64,000 nucleotides of DNA, taken from positions 62,001 through 126,000 of the forward strand of contig JALCST010000001.1 in assembly GCA_022653675.1 (NCBI GenBank), given 5' to 3'. Source of the stretch: Bacteroidales bacterium. Lineage in GTDB: Bacteria > Bacteroidota > Bacteroidia > Bacteroidales > UBA932. Of this stretch, positions 27,356 to 36,571 are shown one piece after another (the stretch's first letter is position 1; each line of letters starts with the position of its first letter). A program made the translations under genes and the position numbers. The notes beneath the pieces were generated by a model, which saw only the letters and a list, made by a program, of their open reading frames with translations, did not search any database and had not been told where the DNA came from.

Positions 27356-29096
27356 TGCCGATCATTTTATAAAGTTGTGCCTGGAATTTATTGAAATCCT
27401 CGCCCTTGAATTCGGAGTAGTTCATCTGGCGCATAAGGTTGATGATCTCCTTGAATTTGGAAGAGCACTCCTCGAATGTCTTGAAGTCGTATTTTTTGTC
27501 GCATACCTCAAGAACCAGTGAAAGCATGTATTCCTGACGTTCCATCGGAGTGGTGCTGTCGATGGGGTCGAACGCATCCTGTTGAAGGATTACGAAGTCT
27601 ATCAGTTCGCTCTTCCAATACATCTCATGATAGCTGATGGGAACGCCGTCATCGCCGAGAATGTTGATCTGTTCGTAGATTTCCTTGCCCCTGCGTATGA
27701 TGGTTTTGGCATGGTTTACCTTTTCCGTCCACTCCTTGTCCACTTTCGTGTCGAGATATTCGCAGACTTCGGGATATTCGAGATATTTGGAATAGGAGTC
27801 GACCGGATCGACGGAAGGATAGCGTTTTTTGTCCGCCCTGCTTTGAGAGAGGGCATAGAAGCAACGTGCGGCCTTCTTGGTGGATTCGGTGACTGGTTCC
27901 TTCAGATTACCACCTGCAGGGGAGACTGTTCCGATGAACGTTATCGATCCGCTCTTTCCGTTGTGCAACGTTACGATTCCTGCGCGTGCGTAGAAATTCG
28001 ATATGATGGCCGACAGGTCGACTGGAAATGCATCGGCTCCCGGAAGTTCCTCCATACGGTTCGACATTTCACGCAGTGCCTGTGCCCAGCGGGAAGTGGA
28101 ATCTGCAAGGAGCAGGACCTTCATGCCCATCTGGCGGTAATATTCGCAGATAGTCATCGCCGTGTAAACCGATGCTTCACGTGCTGCTACTGGCATATTT
28201 GAAGTGTTGCAGACGATTGTGGTACGTTCCATTAGTTTGCGTCCGGTATGCGAATCGATCAGCTGAGGAAATTCCGTAAAAATTTCTACCACTTCGTTTG
28301 CACGTTCGCCGCAAGCTGCCATTACTATGATTTCAGCATCCGAATGCTGGGCTATTGCGTGTTGCAGAACAGTTTTTCCACAGCCGAAAGGTCCCGGTAT
28401 AAACCCTGTCCCCCCCTCTGCTATCGGGTTCAGGGTGTCGATCGTTCGTACTCCGGTCTCAAGAACTCTGGATGGTCTCGGTTTTTCGACGTATCCGCCG
28501 ACGGCAACCTTTACAGGCCATTTCTGAATCATTGAGACTTCCCGGTCGTCACCCTTTTCATTTGTCAGGACGGCAATCTTGTCGCTCGCCTTGTATGTTC
28601 CGGCGGGGACTATGGATTTGACCTTGAAATTGCCTTTGAAGGAGAATGGAACCATTATTTTGTGCGGAAGCCAGCCTTCCTTAACTTCGCCGAGCCAGTC
28701 GGAAGCCTGTACCTTGTCCCCGGCCTTTGCCATAGGGGTGAAATCCCACTCTTTTCCCAGATCGAGGGCAGGGGTGTATTCGCCTCTTTTCAGGTAAACG
28801 CCTTCCATTGTGGTCAGATTGTTCTGAAGACCGTCATAAATACTTGACAGCAGCCCCGGCCCCAAAGTCACTTCGAGCATGTGTCCCTCGAATTCAACGG
28901 TGTTGCCGATTTTCAGGCCGCGTGTACTTTCATAAACCTGGACGAAAGCGTGATTGCCGTTGACCTTTATTACTTCGGCCATAAGTTTGACTCCGTTCAG
29001 ATCTATGTAGCAGATTTCGTTTTCAGCAACATGCCCTGTAAAATCGATGGTGACTAGGTTGGAAACGATTCCTGTTACGATACCTGTACTTTTCAT
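27348..29096 (-). CDS. V/A-type ATP synthase subunit A (catalytic)
   Basis: 582 aa; Walker A GPFGCGKTVLQHAIAQ; ADSTSRWAQALREMSNRMEELPGADAFPVDLS. Confidence 0.97.
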   Translation of the reverse strand: MKSTGIVTGIVSNLVTIDFTGHVAENEICYIDLNGVKLMAEVIKVNGNHAFVQVYESTRGLKIGNTVEFEGHMLEVTLGPGLLSSIYDGLQNNLTTMEGVYLKRGEYTPALDLGKEWDFTPMAKAGDKVQASDWLGEVKEGWLPHKIMVPFSFKGNFKVKSIVPAGTYKASDKIAVLTNEKGDDREVSMIQKWPVKVAVGGYVEKPRPSRVLETGVRTIDTLNPIAEGGTGFIPGPFGCGKTVLQHAIAQHSDAEIIVMAACGERANEVVEIFTEFPQLIDSHTGRKLMERTTIVCNTSNMPVAAREASVYTAMTICEYYRQMGMKVLLLADSTSRWAQALREMSNRMEELPGADAFPVDLSAIISNFYARAGIVTLHNGKSGSITFIGTVSPAGGNLKEPVTESTKKAARCFYALSQSRADKKRYPSVDPVDSYSKYLEYPEVCEYLDTKVDKEWTEKVNHAKTIIRRGKEIYEQINILGDDGVPISYHEMYWKSELIDFVILQQDAFDPIDSTTPMERQEYMLSLVLEVCDKKYDFKTFEECSSKFKEIINLMRQMNYSEFKGEDFNKFQAQLYKMIGNE

Positions 29097-29124
29097 ATTG
29101 TGTTGTTGTTTGTTCTTGTTTTTC

Positions 29125-29682
29125 CTATTCGTATTTTACGCCCTGAAAAGTCCCGCGAACATCTTCCACCAGTTTGGAGAGGAATTCCGCTCCCTTTTCC
29201 TTGTCGAGACGACCCCAGCGGTCGACAATGTGAGCCTTGGCAAGAAATGCCAGTATAATGTTGATATCGAGCACGTCGAATTTGACGATCCCGTCTATTT
29301 TAGACCAGTATAGGGAGTCTAGCCTGCGCTCCCTTTCGATTATGTCCTTTTCCTCCAGAACGGAGGAGATTCCCTTGCCATCATCCGAGTCGTCTTTCTC
29401 GGGTTTGCCTGATATGAATGCGACCTTGGCTTTACGGACTTTCAAATCGAAATCATAATACTCGCGTATGAAACGGTTGCTCTTTTGGGAACAGAGGTCA
29501 TAGAAGTGAGTTCCCAAATTGTCGTCCTTGAATCCGAATTCGAGAAATTCCACCAGTTTGCAGTCTTTTTCCGACAGCGACTTGCAGATGGTATCCCGAA
29601 TTTTGCCGTAATCGAAGCTGCGTACTTCGAAATCGGCGCTCAATATGGGAAGACCGCCAATTATGTAGGGATAGTTATCCAT
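29125..29682 (-). CDS. DUF2764 family protein, V-ATPase-associated
   Basis: MDNYPYIIGGLPILSADFE...; position between subunits E and A. Confidence 0.85.
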   Translation of the reverse strand: MDNYPYIIGGLPILSADFEVRSFDYGKIRDTICKSLSEKDCKLVEFLEFGFKDDNLGTHFYDLCSQKSNRFIREYYDFDLKVRKAKVAFISGKPEKDDSDDGKGISSVLEEKDIIERERRLDSLYWSKIDGIVKFDVLDINIILAFLAKAHIVDRWGRLDKEKGAEFLSKLVEDVRGTFQGVKYE

Positions 29683-29691
29683 TGGAGGCGG

Positions 29692-30303
29692 CTATTTGCT
29701 GAAAAGGAGTTTTTTTGTAGCAGGTCTCAGATATTCCGAGATCATCCTTTCGAATTCGCCTTCGGTAAAGCTCAAAAAATAACCGCCGTCTTTCGGCCCA
29801 ATTTTGAATCCGTTTCCCGTTTCCCTGTCGTATCGAACCTCAATACCCTTGTTGAATTCGGCCGACACTTCGTTCTTAATATAGGAATCAAGTTCATTCT
29901 TGAACTTGTCCGGAAGTATGATGTCGAGGGACTTTGGTTCCTCTCCAGCCTTGAATGCTGAAACTATGGTCTTTATCAGAAGCTTAATGAAATCCGTGTC
30001 GCTCATTGCGGCTTTTACGGGAGTACCGATCGCTTTGTTAAGGAAATTTTTTTCAACTTCTTGTTTGAGGGAGGAAATAGTCTGAGTTGAAGCCATCTTA
30101 ACATCGTTCGCGGTGCGTTGTTTGATATCTTCGGCTTGTTTTTCCGCATCTGAGATAATCTTAGCCGCTTTTCCCTTTGCATCCGCTATGATCTGTTGTG
30201 CCTCCTCGTTCGCCTTTTGGGAAACCTCTTCGGCTTCCTGCTTACCCTTAAGCAGTCCTTCCTGATAAAGTTTGTTAGTAAGTTCCTGCAGTTTGTCTGG
30301 CAT
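29692..30303 (-). CDS. V/A-type ATP synthase subunit E
   Basis: 203 aa, N-terminal charged coiled coil (EEAQQIIADAKGKAAKIISDAEKQAEDIKQ); first gene in operon. Confidence 0.85.
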   Translation of the reverse strand: MPDKLQELTNKLYQEGLLKGKQEAEEVSQKANEEAQQIIADAKGKAAKIISDAEKQAEDIKQRTANDVKMASTQTISSLKQEVEKNFLNKAIGTPVKAAMSDTDFIKLLIKTIVSAFKAGEEPKSLDIILPDKFKNELDSYIKNEVSAEFNKGIEVRYDRETGNGFKIGPKDGGYFLSFTEGEFERMISEYLRPATKKLLFSK

Positions 30304-30348
30304 AATGTATTGAGATTATATGTTGTTTTAAAAAAAGTTATATATCTG

Positions 30349-30356
30349 CAAAATTA
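30349..30356 (-). promoter_or_regulatory. -7 box (TAATTTTG) for the V-ATPase operon
   Basis: TAnnTTTG on the minus strand upstream of subunit E. Confidence 0.55.
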
Positions 30357-30412
30357 GACATTTTTCCTCATTACTGTAAAATATAAGGATCATTTTTAGC
30401 CATTTTTCAACA

Positions 30413-31363
30413 TTAAAATGTTTTACTTATGACGGATCTTATGTTGTCGGCCCTTCCCATTGTATAATAATGTATCGCAGGGACACCTTTTGCCAGTAGT
30501 TCTTTGCTTTGGGCTATGCACCATTCTATTCCGCATTCGTATGCGGCGGTGTCAGTGCTGCATTCGCGCATCTCGCAGGCCAACGTTTCCGGGATGTCGA
30601 TCGAAAAGCTTTTAGGTATCATCGCCAACTGCCTGACACTTGAAAGGGGTTTCAACCCAGGGATTATCGGCACAGTTATCCCTTCCTTCCTGCAAAGAGA
30701 GACATAGTTGAAATAGGAATCGTTGTCGAAGAACATTTGGGTTATTACGAAATCGGCGCCTGCATCGACTTTTTTTTTCAGGTTTCGTATGTCGGTCTCG
30801 ATGTTTGGAGCTTCGCAATGCTTGCCTGGATAGCCCCCCACACCTACGCAGAAATTCGTCGGGACAGGATCGGTCAGCCCTTCGTCTAGGTATTTCCCCC
30901 TGTTCAGGTTTTCTATTTGCTCCACAAGCTGGCTCGCGTATTTATAACCGTCCCTGGCTGCTTCGAAGCGTTTCATGCCTCCGGGAGCTTCGCCGCGCAG
31001 AGCCATTACATTGTTTATCTCGAGAAAATTTAGGTCGAGAAGTTCGTTTTCTATCTGCCATTTGTTCATCCCGGCGCATATGATATGGGGAACGACCTCC
31101 ACGTCGAATCTCTTCATGATCGCGGCTGCGATCGCCACCGTTCCAGGTCTTTTGGTTATTGTCTTGCGGGCGATGCTTCCGTCGGGGTTTTCGAAGTATT
31201 TGACTTCGTCGGTGTGACATGTGACGTTTATGAATGGAGGCTTGAATTCCATAAGGCGTTCAATATTCGCATATAGCTTACGTATGTCGGTCCCTTTTAA
31301 TGGCGGGACGAATTCCAGGGACGGAAATTGCCTTTTGGAGTTGATTATGTCTATTACTTTCAT
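30413..31363 (-). CDS. metF: Methylenetetrahydrofolate reductase
   Basis: SLEFVPPLKGTD; NNVMALRGEAP; GVGGYPGKHCEAPN; FVITQMFFDNDSYF; IPGLKPLSS. Confidence 0.96.
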   Translation of the reverse strand: MKVIDIINSKRQFPSLEFVPPLKGTDIRKLYANIERLMEFKPPFINVTCHTDEVKYFENPDGSIARKTITKRPGTVAIAAAIMKRFDVEVVPHIICAGMNKWQIENELLDLNFLEINNVMALRGEAPGGMKRFEAARDGYKYASQLVEQIENLNRGKYLDEGLTDPVPTNFCVGVGGYPGKHCEAPNIETDIRNLKKKVDAGADFVITQMFFDNDSYFNYVSLCRKEGITVPIIPGLKPLSSVRQLAMIPKSFSIDIPETLACEMRECSTDTAAYECGIEWCIAQSKELLAKGVPAIHYYTMGRADNIRSVISKTF

Positions 31364-34300
31364 AAAGTTGGTTTTTTAATGGTGAAGTAGTGTGCTTCGG
31401 GATGTGCGATCAACATACCGCAAACGGAGGTTTCCGGTATCATAGTAAATGATTCCGTGAGCTTGATGTTCAGTTTCCCTTCAGGGTCAATGAGAGCAAG
31501 TGCCTGCTTCTTCATTGAATGGTCGGGCGAACACGGATAGCCGAACGCAGGACGTATGATGTTCGTGCCTTTCGGGGCGACAGCCTGCTGCAACCATTCA
31601 GCACCGGCCTCAGCAAGCCTGGAACACAACGCGGAACGCATGAAATGGCGATAGCTCTTCCCTTCGTCCGGGTCGGCGGGCTTTTCGAGGTCTTCTATCC
31701 TGACTGCGAAAAGTCCGGTTTCAGAGTGCCGTCCGGAAGATGCCGGCGGCACGAAATCGGCAAGGCATTCGAATTTAGAATCGGAAGCGGTCGCTCGCGG
31801 CAGGCTGAATACGGATTTGCCTCCCGAAACGTCCAGTATTATATCTTCCTTTTCGCTTGAGGAATCGAAGAAACGGCATACTATGTCCGCTTTTACGCTG
31901 TCCTTTTCAAGCATTTCCGCCAGTATTTTCTGGGCATATTCGAAACATTTGTCCGCCTCCCCGTCCCTGTAGATAATTTCGGGATATTTGCCCTTGAAGC
32001 CCCAGAATGCCAGAAGCATTTGCCAGCAGATAAGGGGGATCAGGTTCTCAATCCCGATTCCGAATGCGCGAAGGTCGTTATTACCGTAACCCTTTGGTTG
32101 TAGGTAACTTTCTGGTGGATAATGTGCAGCTCTCTTCCTTGCCTCTTCCATGGTGACGAATGACTTCATATTCTTTTCCGGGGAATGGCTTGCTTCATAT
32201 ATCTCCCGGATCCTGCAATTTTTATTTTTCCATTTAAGTTCGGCGGCCTTTCTGTCGGACAGGAAGCAGTTAACCTCGGCAGCGAATGAGGATGCGTCGG
32301 CCGTGTAAACTACGCTTCCGCTGTAAAGCGGAGCGAGTTTTACCGCAGTATGCAACGCAGTAGTGGCGGCTCCACCAACGAAGAGGGGAGCATGCATTCC
32401 CTTAGCTTCGAGTTCTGAACACAATTCCTCCATGTGTTTCAGTGAAGGGGATATCAGTCCGCTTATCGCGATGAAGTCTGCTTCCGCTTCGACGGCAGTA
32501 CGTATGATGGTCGAATTATCGACCATCACTCCAAGGTCGATTACGTCTATATTGTTGCATTTCAATACTATGTCACATATATTCTTGCCGATGTCGTGAA
32601 CATCTCCCTTTGCTGTGGCGATGACGAGTTTCGGAAGCCGCCTGCTTGAAGCCGCTCCTTTGCCTTCGGCTTCCATTTCCGGCCTGAGAATTTCCGTCGC
32701 CTCCTTCATTATCCTGGCGGATTTGATGACTTGGGGTAGAAACAGCTTTCCTTCTGCGAACAGCTTTCCAACCTTTCCCATTCCGTCCATCAGGGGCCCT
32801 TCCACGATTTTAATGGCGGACCCGTATTCGGAGAGGGCTTTTCCGAGTATCTCTTTCAGATTGTTCCCGTCGCCTGTGACCAATGCCGTTCGAAGCATCT
32901 CCTCCGGAGAATCTTGCGTCGAATCGTTGGGATTCAGTTCCTTAACGCATGACGGCGTGTCTGCTTCCCGTTCCGAAATCTTCGCGGCGAGCGTCCCCAG
33001 TCTGTCGCCGGCTTCCGGGTCGCTGTTCAGGATTACGTCTTCCGCCGCCTTTCTTAGTTCCGGGTCGAGTTCGTCGTAAGGAACGAGAGCGTTCGGATTC
33101 ACTATCGCCATGTCGAGTCCGGCTGCAATGGCGTGATAGAGGAAGACGCTGTGCATTGCCTCTCTGACCTTATTGTTCCCCCTGAAGGCGAACGAAAGGT
33201 TAGATATCCCTCCCGAGGTGCGGCATCCCCTCAAGTTTTGTTTTATCCATTTAACTGCCCTTATGAAATCGGCTGCAACGGCATTTTGTCCAGCAACACC
33301 GGTTCCGGCAGGTAATATGTTTACATCAAGTATGATGTCTTGAGGATCATATCCTGCTTCGTCAGTCAAGAGGGAAAACGCCCTCGAACAAATTTCCGTT
33401 TTCCTTCCGTATGTTACCGCTTGCCCTTTTTCATCGAAAGCCATTATTACCGCTGCGGCGCCGAGACGTTTTATCTCGGTGGCTTTCGCCAGGAAAGCCG
33501 CTTCCCCGTCTCTAAGGGAAATGGAGTTGGCTATACCCTTGCCCGGAGCGTTTTTCAGACCGGCTAGAAGGGTGTTCCAGTCGGAAGAATCGATCATGAG
33601 CGGAACACGTGCAATATCCGGATCGTTTTCGAAGCTTCGTACGATATTTTGCATTTCAACCGCACTGTCAAGCATCGGATCGTCGGTGTTGATGTCTATG
33701 ATTGCGGCTCCGTCCTCGATCTCTTTCCTGGCGATGGATATTGCGGAAGCATAATCGTGAGATTCAAGGCATCTGGCGAATTTTCTGCTGCCGTTTACGT
33801 TGGCCCTTTCCCCGACATTGGTGAAATTGGCCTTGTCGCGGTCGATTATTACCGTATCCAGTCCGCTTACGTACAATACGTCGTCGTCTTCGTTGGGAAT
33901 GACTCGCGGCTTCGTTCCCTTCAACGTATCCGCTATCGCTGATATATGTTTGGGAGTAGTGCCGCAACAGCCTCCTGCGATGTTGAGCAATCCTTCGCCG
34001 GCCATTTGCCTGAAATACCGTGCGAATATCTCTGGAGTTTCATCGTATTCCCCGTTTACATCCGGCAGTCCGGCATTGGGATAGATGCTCGTCGGGCAGG
34101 GCAGGTGTTTCAAGGCACGGGCGCATTCCAGCATCTTCCCGGCACCGAGTGAACAGTTCAATCCGAACGAAAGCAGGTTGCAGCTCCCTGCAGCGCTCCT
34201 GTAAACGGAATCGATGCTTTGCCCGGTCAGAGTCCTGCAGGATTCCCCGTTGACCGTGACAGAAACCATCACTGGGATGGGGCCGGCAAGTTTGCCTTCA

Positions 34301-34890
34301 TGATGCATCTTGTCGGCCGCAAGCGATATCCCGTAAAGCGCCGCCTTAAGGTTCAAACCGTCGAAAACGGTCTCTACGAGCAGAAAATCCGCGCCTCCCG
34401 TCATCAGTCCTTCGGCTTGGATGGCATATGCGTGTGACATATCGTCGAAACCGATTTCCCTGAATTCAGGGGAATTTTCCCTTGATGATATGGATAAGGA
34501 TTTGGCTGTCGGTCCCATGCTTCCGGCTACATAGATTTTCCTCTCCCTTTTGTTCCTTTCCCGGATTATCCCGCCTTTCCCGTCGTTTATTATGGTTTCC
34601 GCAAAGTCTGCTGCCGCACGGGCGATACGTGCACCGCTCAGGTTGATTTGATAGCCCCACTTCGATATGCCGTATGGTTGCAGCGATATGCTTGTCGCAT
34701 TGAACGTGTTGGTTTCTATAATGTCGGCGCCGGCATCTATGTATGCACGGTGGATGTTTTCCACTGCGTCCGGCCTGTATATGTTGAGAACGTCGTTTAC
34801 AGGTACTCCCCATCCTTCAGGGGGAGCCGCCTTCTGGAGCATCGTTCCCATCGCTCCGTCAAGTATCCAGATTTTCCGGTTGAAATCCAT
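31360..34890 (-). CDS. metH: Cobalamin-dependent methionine synthase
   Basis: 1176 aa; ILDGAMGTMLQ; GGCCGTTPKHI; cobalamin motif KGDVHDIGKNI; C-terminal activation domain APKGTNIIRPAFGYPCSPDHS; ATGA overlap with metF. Confidence 0.97.
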   Translation of the reverse strand: MDFNRKIWILDGAMGTMLQKAAPPEGWGVPVNDVLNIYRPDAVENIHRAYIDAGADIIETNTFNATSISLQPYGISKWGYQINLSGARIARAAADFAETIINDGKGGIIRERNKRERKIYVAGSMGPTAKSLSISSRENSPEFREIGFDDMSHAYAIQAEGLMTGGADFLLVETVFDGLNLKAALYGISLAADKMHHEGKLAGPIPVMVSVTVNGESCRTLTGQSIDSVYRSAAGSCNLLSFGLNCSLGAGKMLECARALKHLPCPTSIYPNAGLPDVNGEYDETPEIFARYFRQMAGEGLLNIAGGCCGTTPKHISAIADTLKGTKPRVIPNEDDDVLYVSGLDTVIIDRDKANFTNVGERANVNGSRKFARCLESHDYASAISIARKEIEDGAAIIDINTDDPMLDSAVEMQNIVRSFENDPDIARVPLMIDSSDWNTLLAGLKNAPGKGIANSISLRDGEAAFLAKATEIKRLGAAAVIMAFDEKGQAVTYGRKTEICSRAFSLLTDEAGYDPQDIILDVNILPAGTGVAGQNAVAADFIRAVKWIKQNLRGCRTSGGISNLSFAFRGNNKVREAMHSVFLYHAIAAGLDMAIVNPNALVPYDELDPELRKAAEDVILNSDPEAGDRLGTLAAKISEREADTPSCVKELNPNDSTQDSPEEMLRTALVTGDGNNLKEILGKALSEYGSAIKIVEGPLMDGMGKVGKLFAEGKLFLPQVIKSARIMKEATEILRPEMEAEGKGAASSRRLPKLVIATAKGDVHDIGKNICDIVLKCNNIDVIDLGVMVDNSTIIRTAVEAEADFIAISGLISPSLKHMEELCSELEAKGMHAPLFVGGAATTALHTAVKLAPLYSGSVVYTADASSFAAEVNCFLSDRKAAELKWKNKNCRIREIYEASHSPEKNMKSFVTMEEARKRAAHYPPESYLQPKGYGNNDLRAFGIGIENLIPLICWQMLLAFWGFKGKYPEIIYRDGEADKCFEYAQKILAEMLEKDSVKADIVCRFFDSSSEKEDIILDVSGGKSVFSLPRATASDSKFECLADFVPPASSGRHSETGLFAVRIEDLEKPADPDEGKSYRHFMRSALCSRLAEAGAEWLQQAVAPKGTNIIRPAFGYPCSPDHSMKKQALALIDPEGKLNIKLTESFTMIPETSVCGMLIAHPEAHYFTIKKPTL

Positions 34891-34895
34891 CGGCG

Positions 34896-34903
34896 CAAAT
34901 ATA
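34896..34903 (-). promoter_or_regulatory. -7 box (TATATTTG) for metH
   Basis: Minus strand TATATTTG-CGCCG-ATG; 5 nt before the start codon, directly after a terminator. Confidence 0.6.
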
Positions 34904-34910
34904 ATAAAAA

Positions 34911-34950
34911 AGCCGCCTGCACTCTGTAACGGCGTGCGGCGGCTTTTTTA
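34911..34950 (-). terminator. Rho-independent terminator for the methylmalonyl-CoA decarboxylase operon
   Basis: AAAAAAGCCGCC(T)GCAC...GTGCGGCGGCTTTTTT, immediately after the oadB-like stop. Confidence 0.88.
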
Positions 34951-34961
34951 ACTTTTGTTTG

Positions 34962-36104
34962 TTAAGCGAAGAAACTCAGTAGAATTCCGGCTGCAACCGC
35001 GCTGCCAATTACGCCTGCGACGTTAGGTCCCATGGCGTGCATAAGCAGGTAATTGTTGGGGTCGTATTTAAGTCCCTGGACATTGGATACTCTTGCCGAG
35101 TCCGGAACGGCCGAAACACCGGCGTTCCCGATCAGCGGATTGATCTTGTTCCCCTCTTTCAGGAAAAGGTTCAGGAATTTGACGAACAGGACGCCTGCTG
35201 CAGTTGCGATGATGAATGAGATTGCACCCAAAACGAAAATCTTGACTGAATTCAACTGCAAGAACTTGTCTGCTTGTGTGGAGGCTCCTACCGTAAGGCC
35301 TATCAGCGTAGTGACGATGTCGCACATAGGACCGCTGGCGGTCTGAGCAAGACGGCGTGTGACTCCGCTCTCCTTAAGGAGGTTGCCGAAGAAGAGCATG
35401 CCCAGCAACGGAATGGCCGAAGGCACTATGAATGCCGTAAGCAGGAACCCTATTATAGGAAATATTTGTTTTTCAGTCTGCGATACCGCACGTGGCGGTT
35501 TCATCCTTATGAGGCGTTCTTTCTTCGTGGTGAGCAGTCGCATTATCGGCGGCTGTATCATCGGCACCAAAGCCATATAAGAGTATGCAGATACCGCTAT
35601 CGCCCCTATGAGGTCCGGAGCTAGCTTACTGGAAAGGAATATAGCCGTCGGGCCGTCGGCTCCTCCGATGATTCCTATGGCTGCGGCTTCGGAAGGGGAG
35701 AAACCTGCCCTCAACGCGAGGGCATACGCCCCGAATATTCCGAATTGGCAGGCTGCTCCGACAAGCAGTAATTTCGGATTGGATATAAGTGCAGAAAAAT
35801 CCGTCATCGCTCCTATGCCCATGAAGATCAACGGAGGGTAGAAGCCTTGTCGCACACCTTGATAGAGGATGTTCAGTACGGATCCCTTTTCGTATACTCC
35901 GACGTTGAGCCCCTGGAACAACGGAATGTTGCCTATGATTATACCGAATCCGATAGGAACGAGAAGCAGCGGCTCCCAATGGAATTTGATAGCAAGGTAA
36001 ATGAACGTGATCCCGATCGCAATCATCAAAAGATATTGGTAATTGCAGTTCGCGAATCCGGTATACTGCCAGAATTGTCTGAGATTGTTTATGATATTTT
36101 CCAT
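34962..36104 (-). CDS. Sodium ion-translocating decarboxylase beta subunit
   Basis: 380 aa, multi-TM; GIIGGADGPTAIFLSSKLAPDLIGAIAVSAYSYMALVPMIQPPIM; NAGVSAVPDSARVS. Confidence 0.96.
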   Translation of the reverse strand: MENIINNLRQFWQYTGFANCNYQYLLMIAIGITFIYLAIKFHWEPLLLVPIGFGIIIGNIPLFQGLNVGVYEKGSVLNILYQGVRQGFYPPLIFMGIGAMTDFSALISNPKLLLVGAACQFGIFGAYALALRAGFSPSEAAAIGIIGGADGPTAIFLSSKLAPDLIGAIAVSAYSYMALVPMIQPPIMRLLTTKKERLIRMKPPRAVSQTEKQIFPIIGFLLTAFIVPSAIPLLGMLFFGNLLKESGVTRRLAQTASGPMCDIVTTLIGLTVGASTQADKFLQLNSVKIFVLGAISFIIATAAGVLFVKFLNLFLKEGNKINPLIGNAGVSAVPDSARVSNVQGLKYDPNNYLLMHAMGPNVAGVIGSAVAAGILLSFFA

Positions 36105-36113
36105 AACCGCGAA

Positions 36114-36566
36114 TTACTTGACTGTCGCAAGAACTGCGCCTTCGAGTACCGAATCTCCCTTCGAAGCCATAAGCGTGACGACCCCGTCTGCCGGAGATTC
36201 GATGTTGTTCTCCATCTTCATTGCTTCGAGTACCATCAGGCATTGCCCTTTTTTGACGGTATCTCCGTTGTTGCATTTTACGCTGAGTATGACGCCGGGC
36301 AGAGGGGAAACAACTTTCTTGCCTTCTCCGTTGGTGTTTGCGGCGGCCGGGGTACTGACTTTGTTCAGCGGAGCTCCAGCAGGTTTTTGGGAAGGGGCGG
36401 CTGTGTTGATAATCTGTATTTTAGGAGTGGTTGTTTTTGTGATGGGCTTTTCGAATTCCACGTTGAACGGAGTCCCGTTCACTTCAATGGAAGCGGAATT
36501 GCCTTCTATTTCCTTGATGGCGACATCGTAGTTGTTGCCATTGATCTTCAATTTATATTCTTTCAT
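36114..36566 (-). CDS. Biotin/lipoyl-attachment carrier subunit
   Basis: Start set at MKEYKLKINGNNYDV; biotinylation motif MVLEAMKMEN. Confidence 0.93.
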   Translation of the reverse strand: MKEYKLKINGNNYDVAIKEIEGNSASIEVNGTPFNVEFEKPITKTTTPKIQIINTAAPSQKPAGAPLNKVSTPAAANTNGEGKKVVSPLPGVILSVKCNNGDTVKKGQCLMVLEAMKMENNIESPADGVVTLMASKGDSVLEGAVLATVK

Positions 36567-36571
36567 GACAG

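Noticed and set aside
34888-34961. Cobalamin or SAM riboswitch upstream of metH
   Set aside because: The gap is fully used by the terminator and the -7 box, leaving no room for an aptamer.
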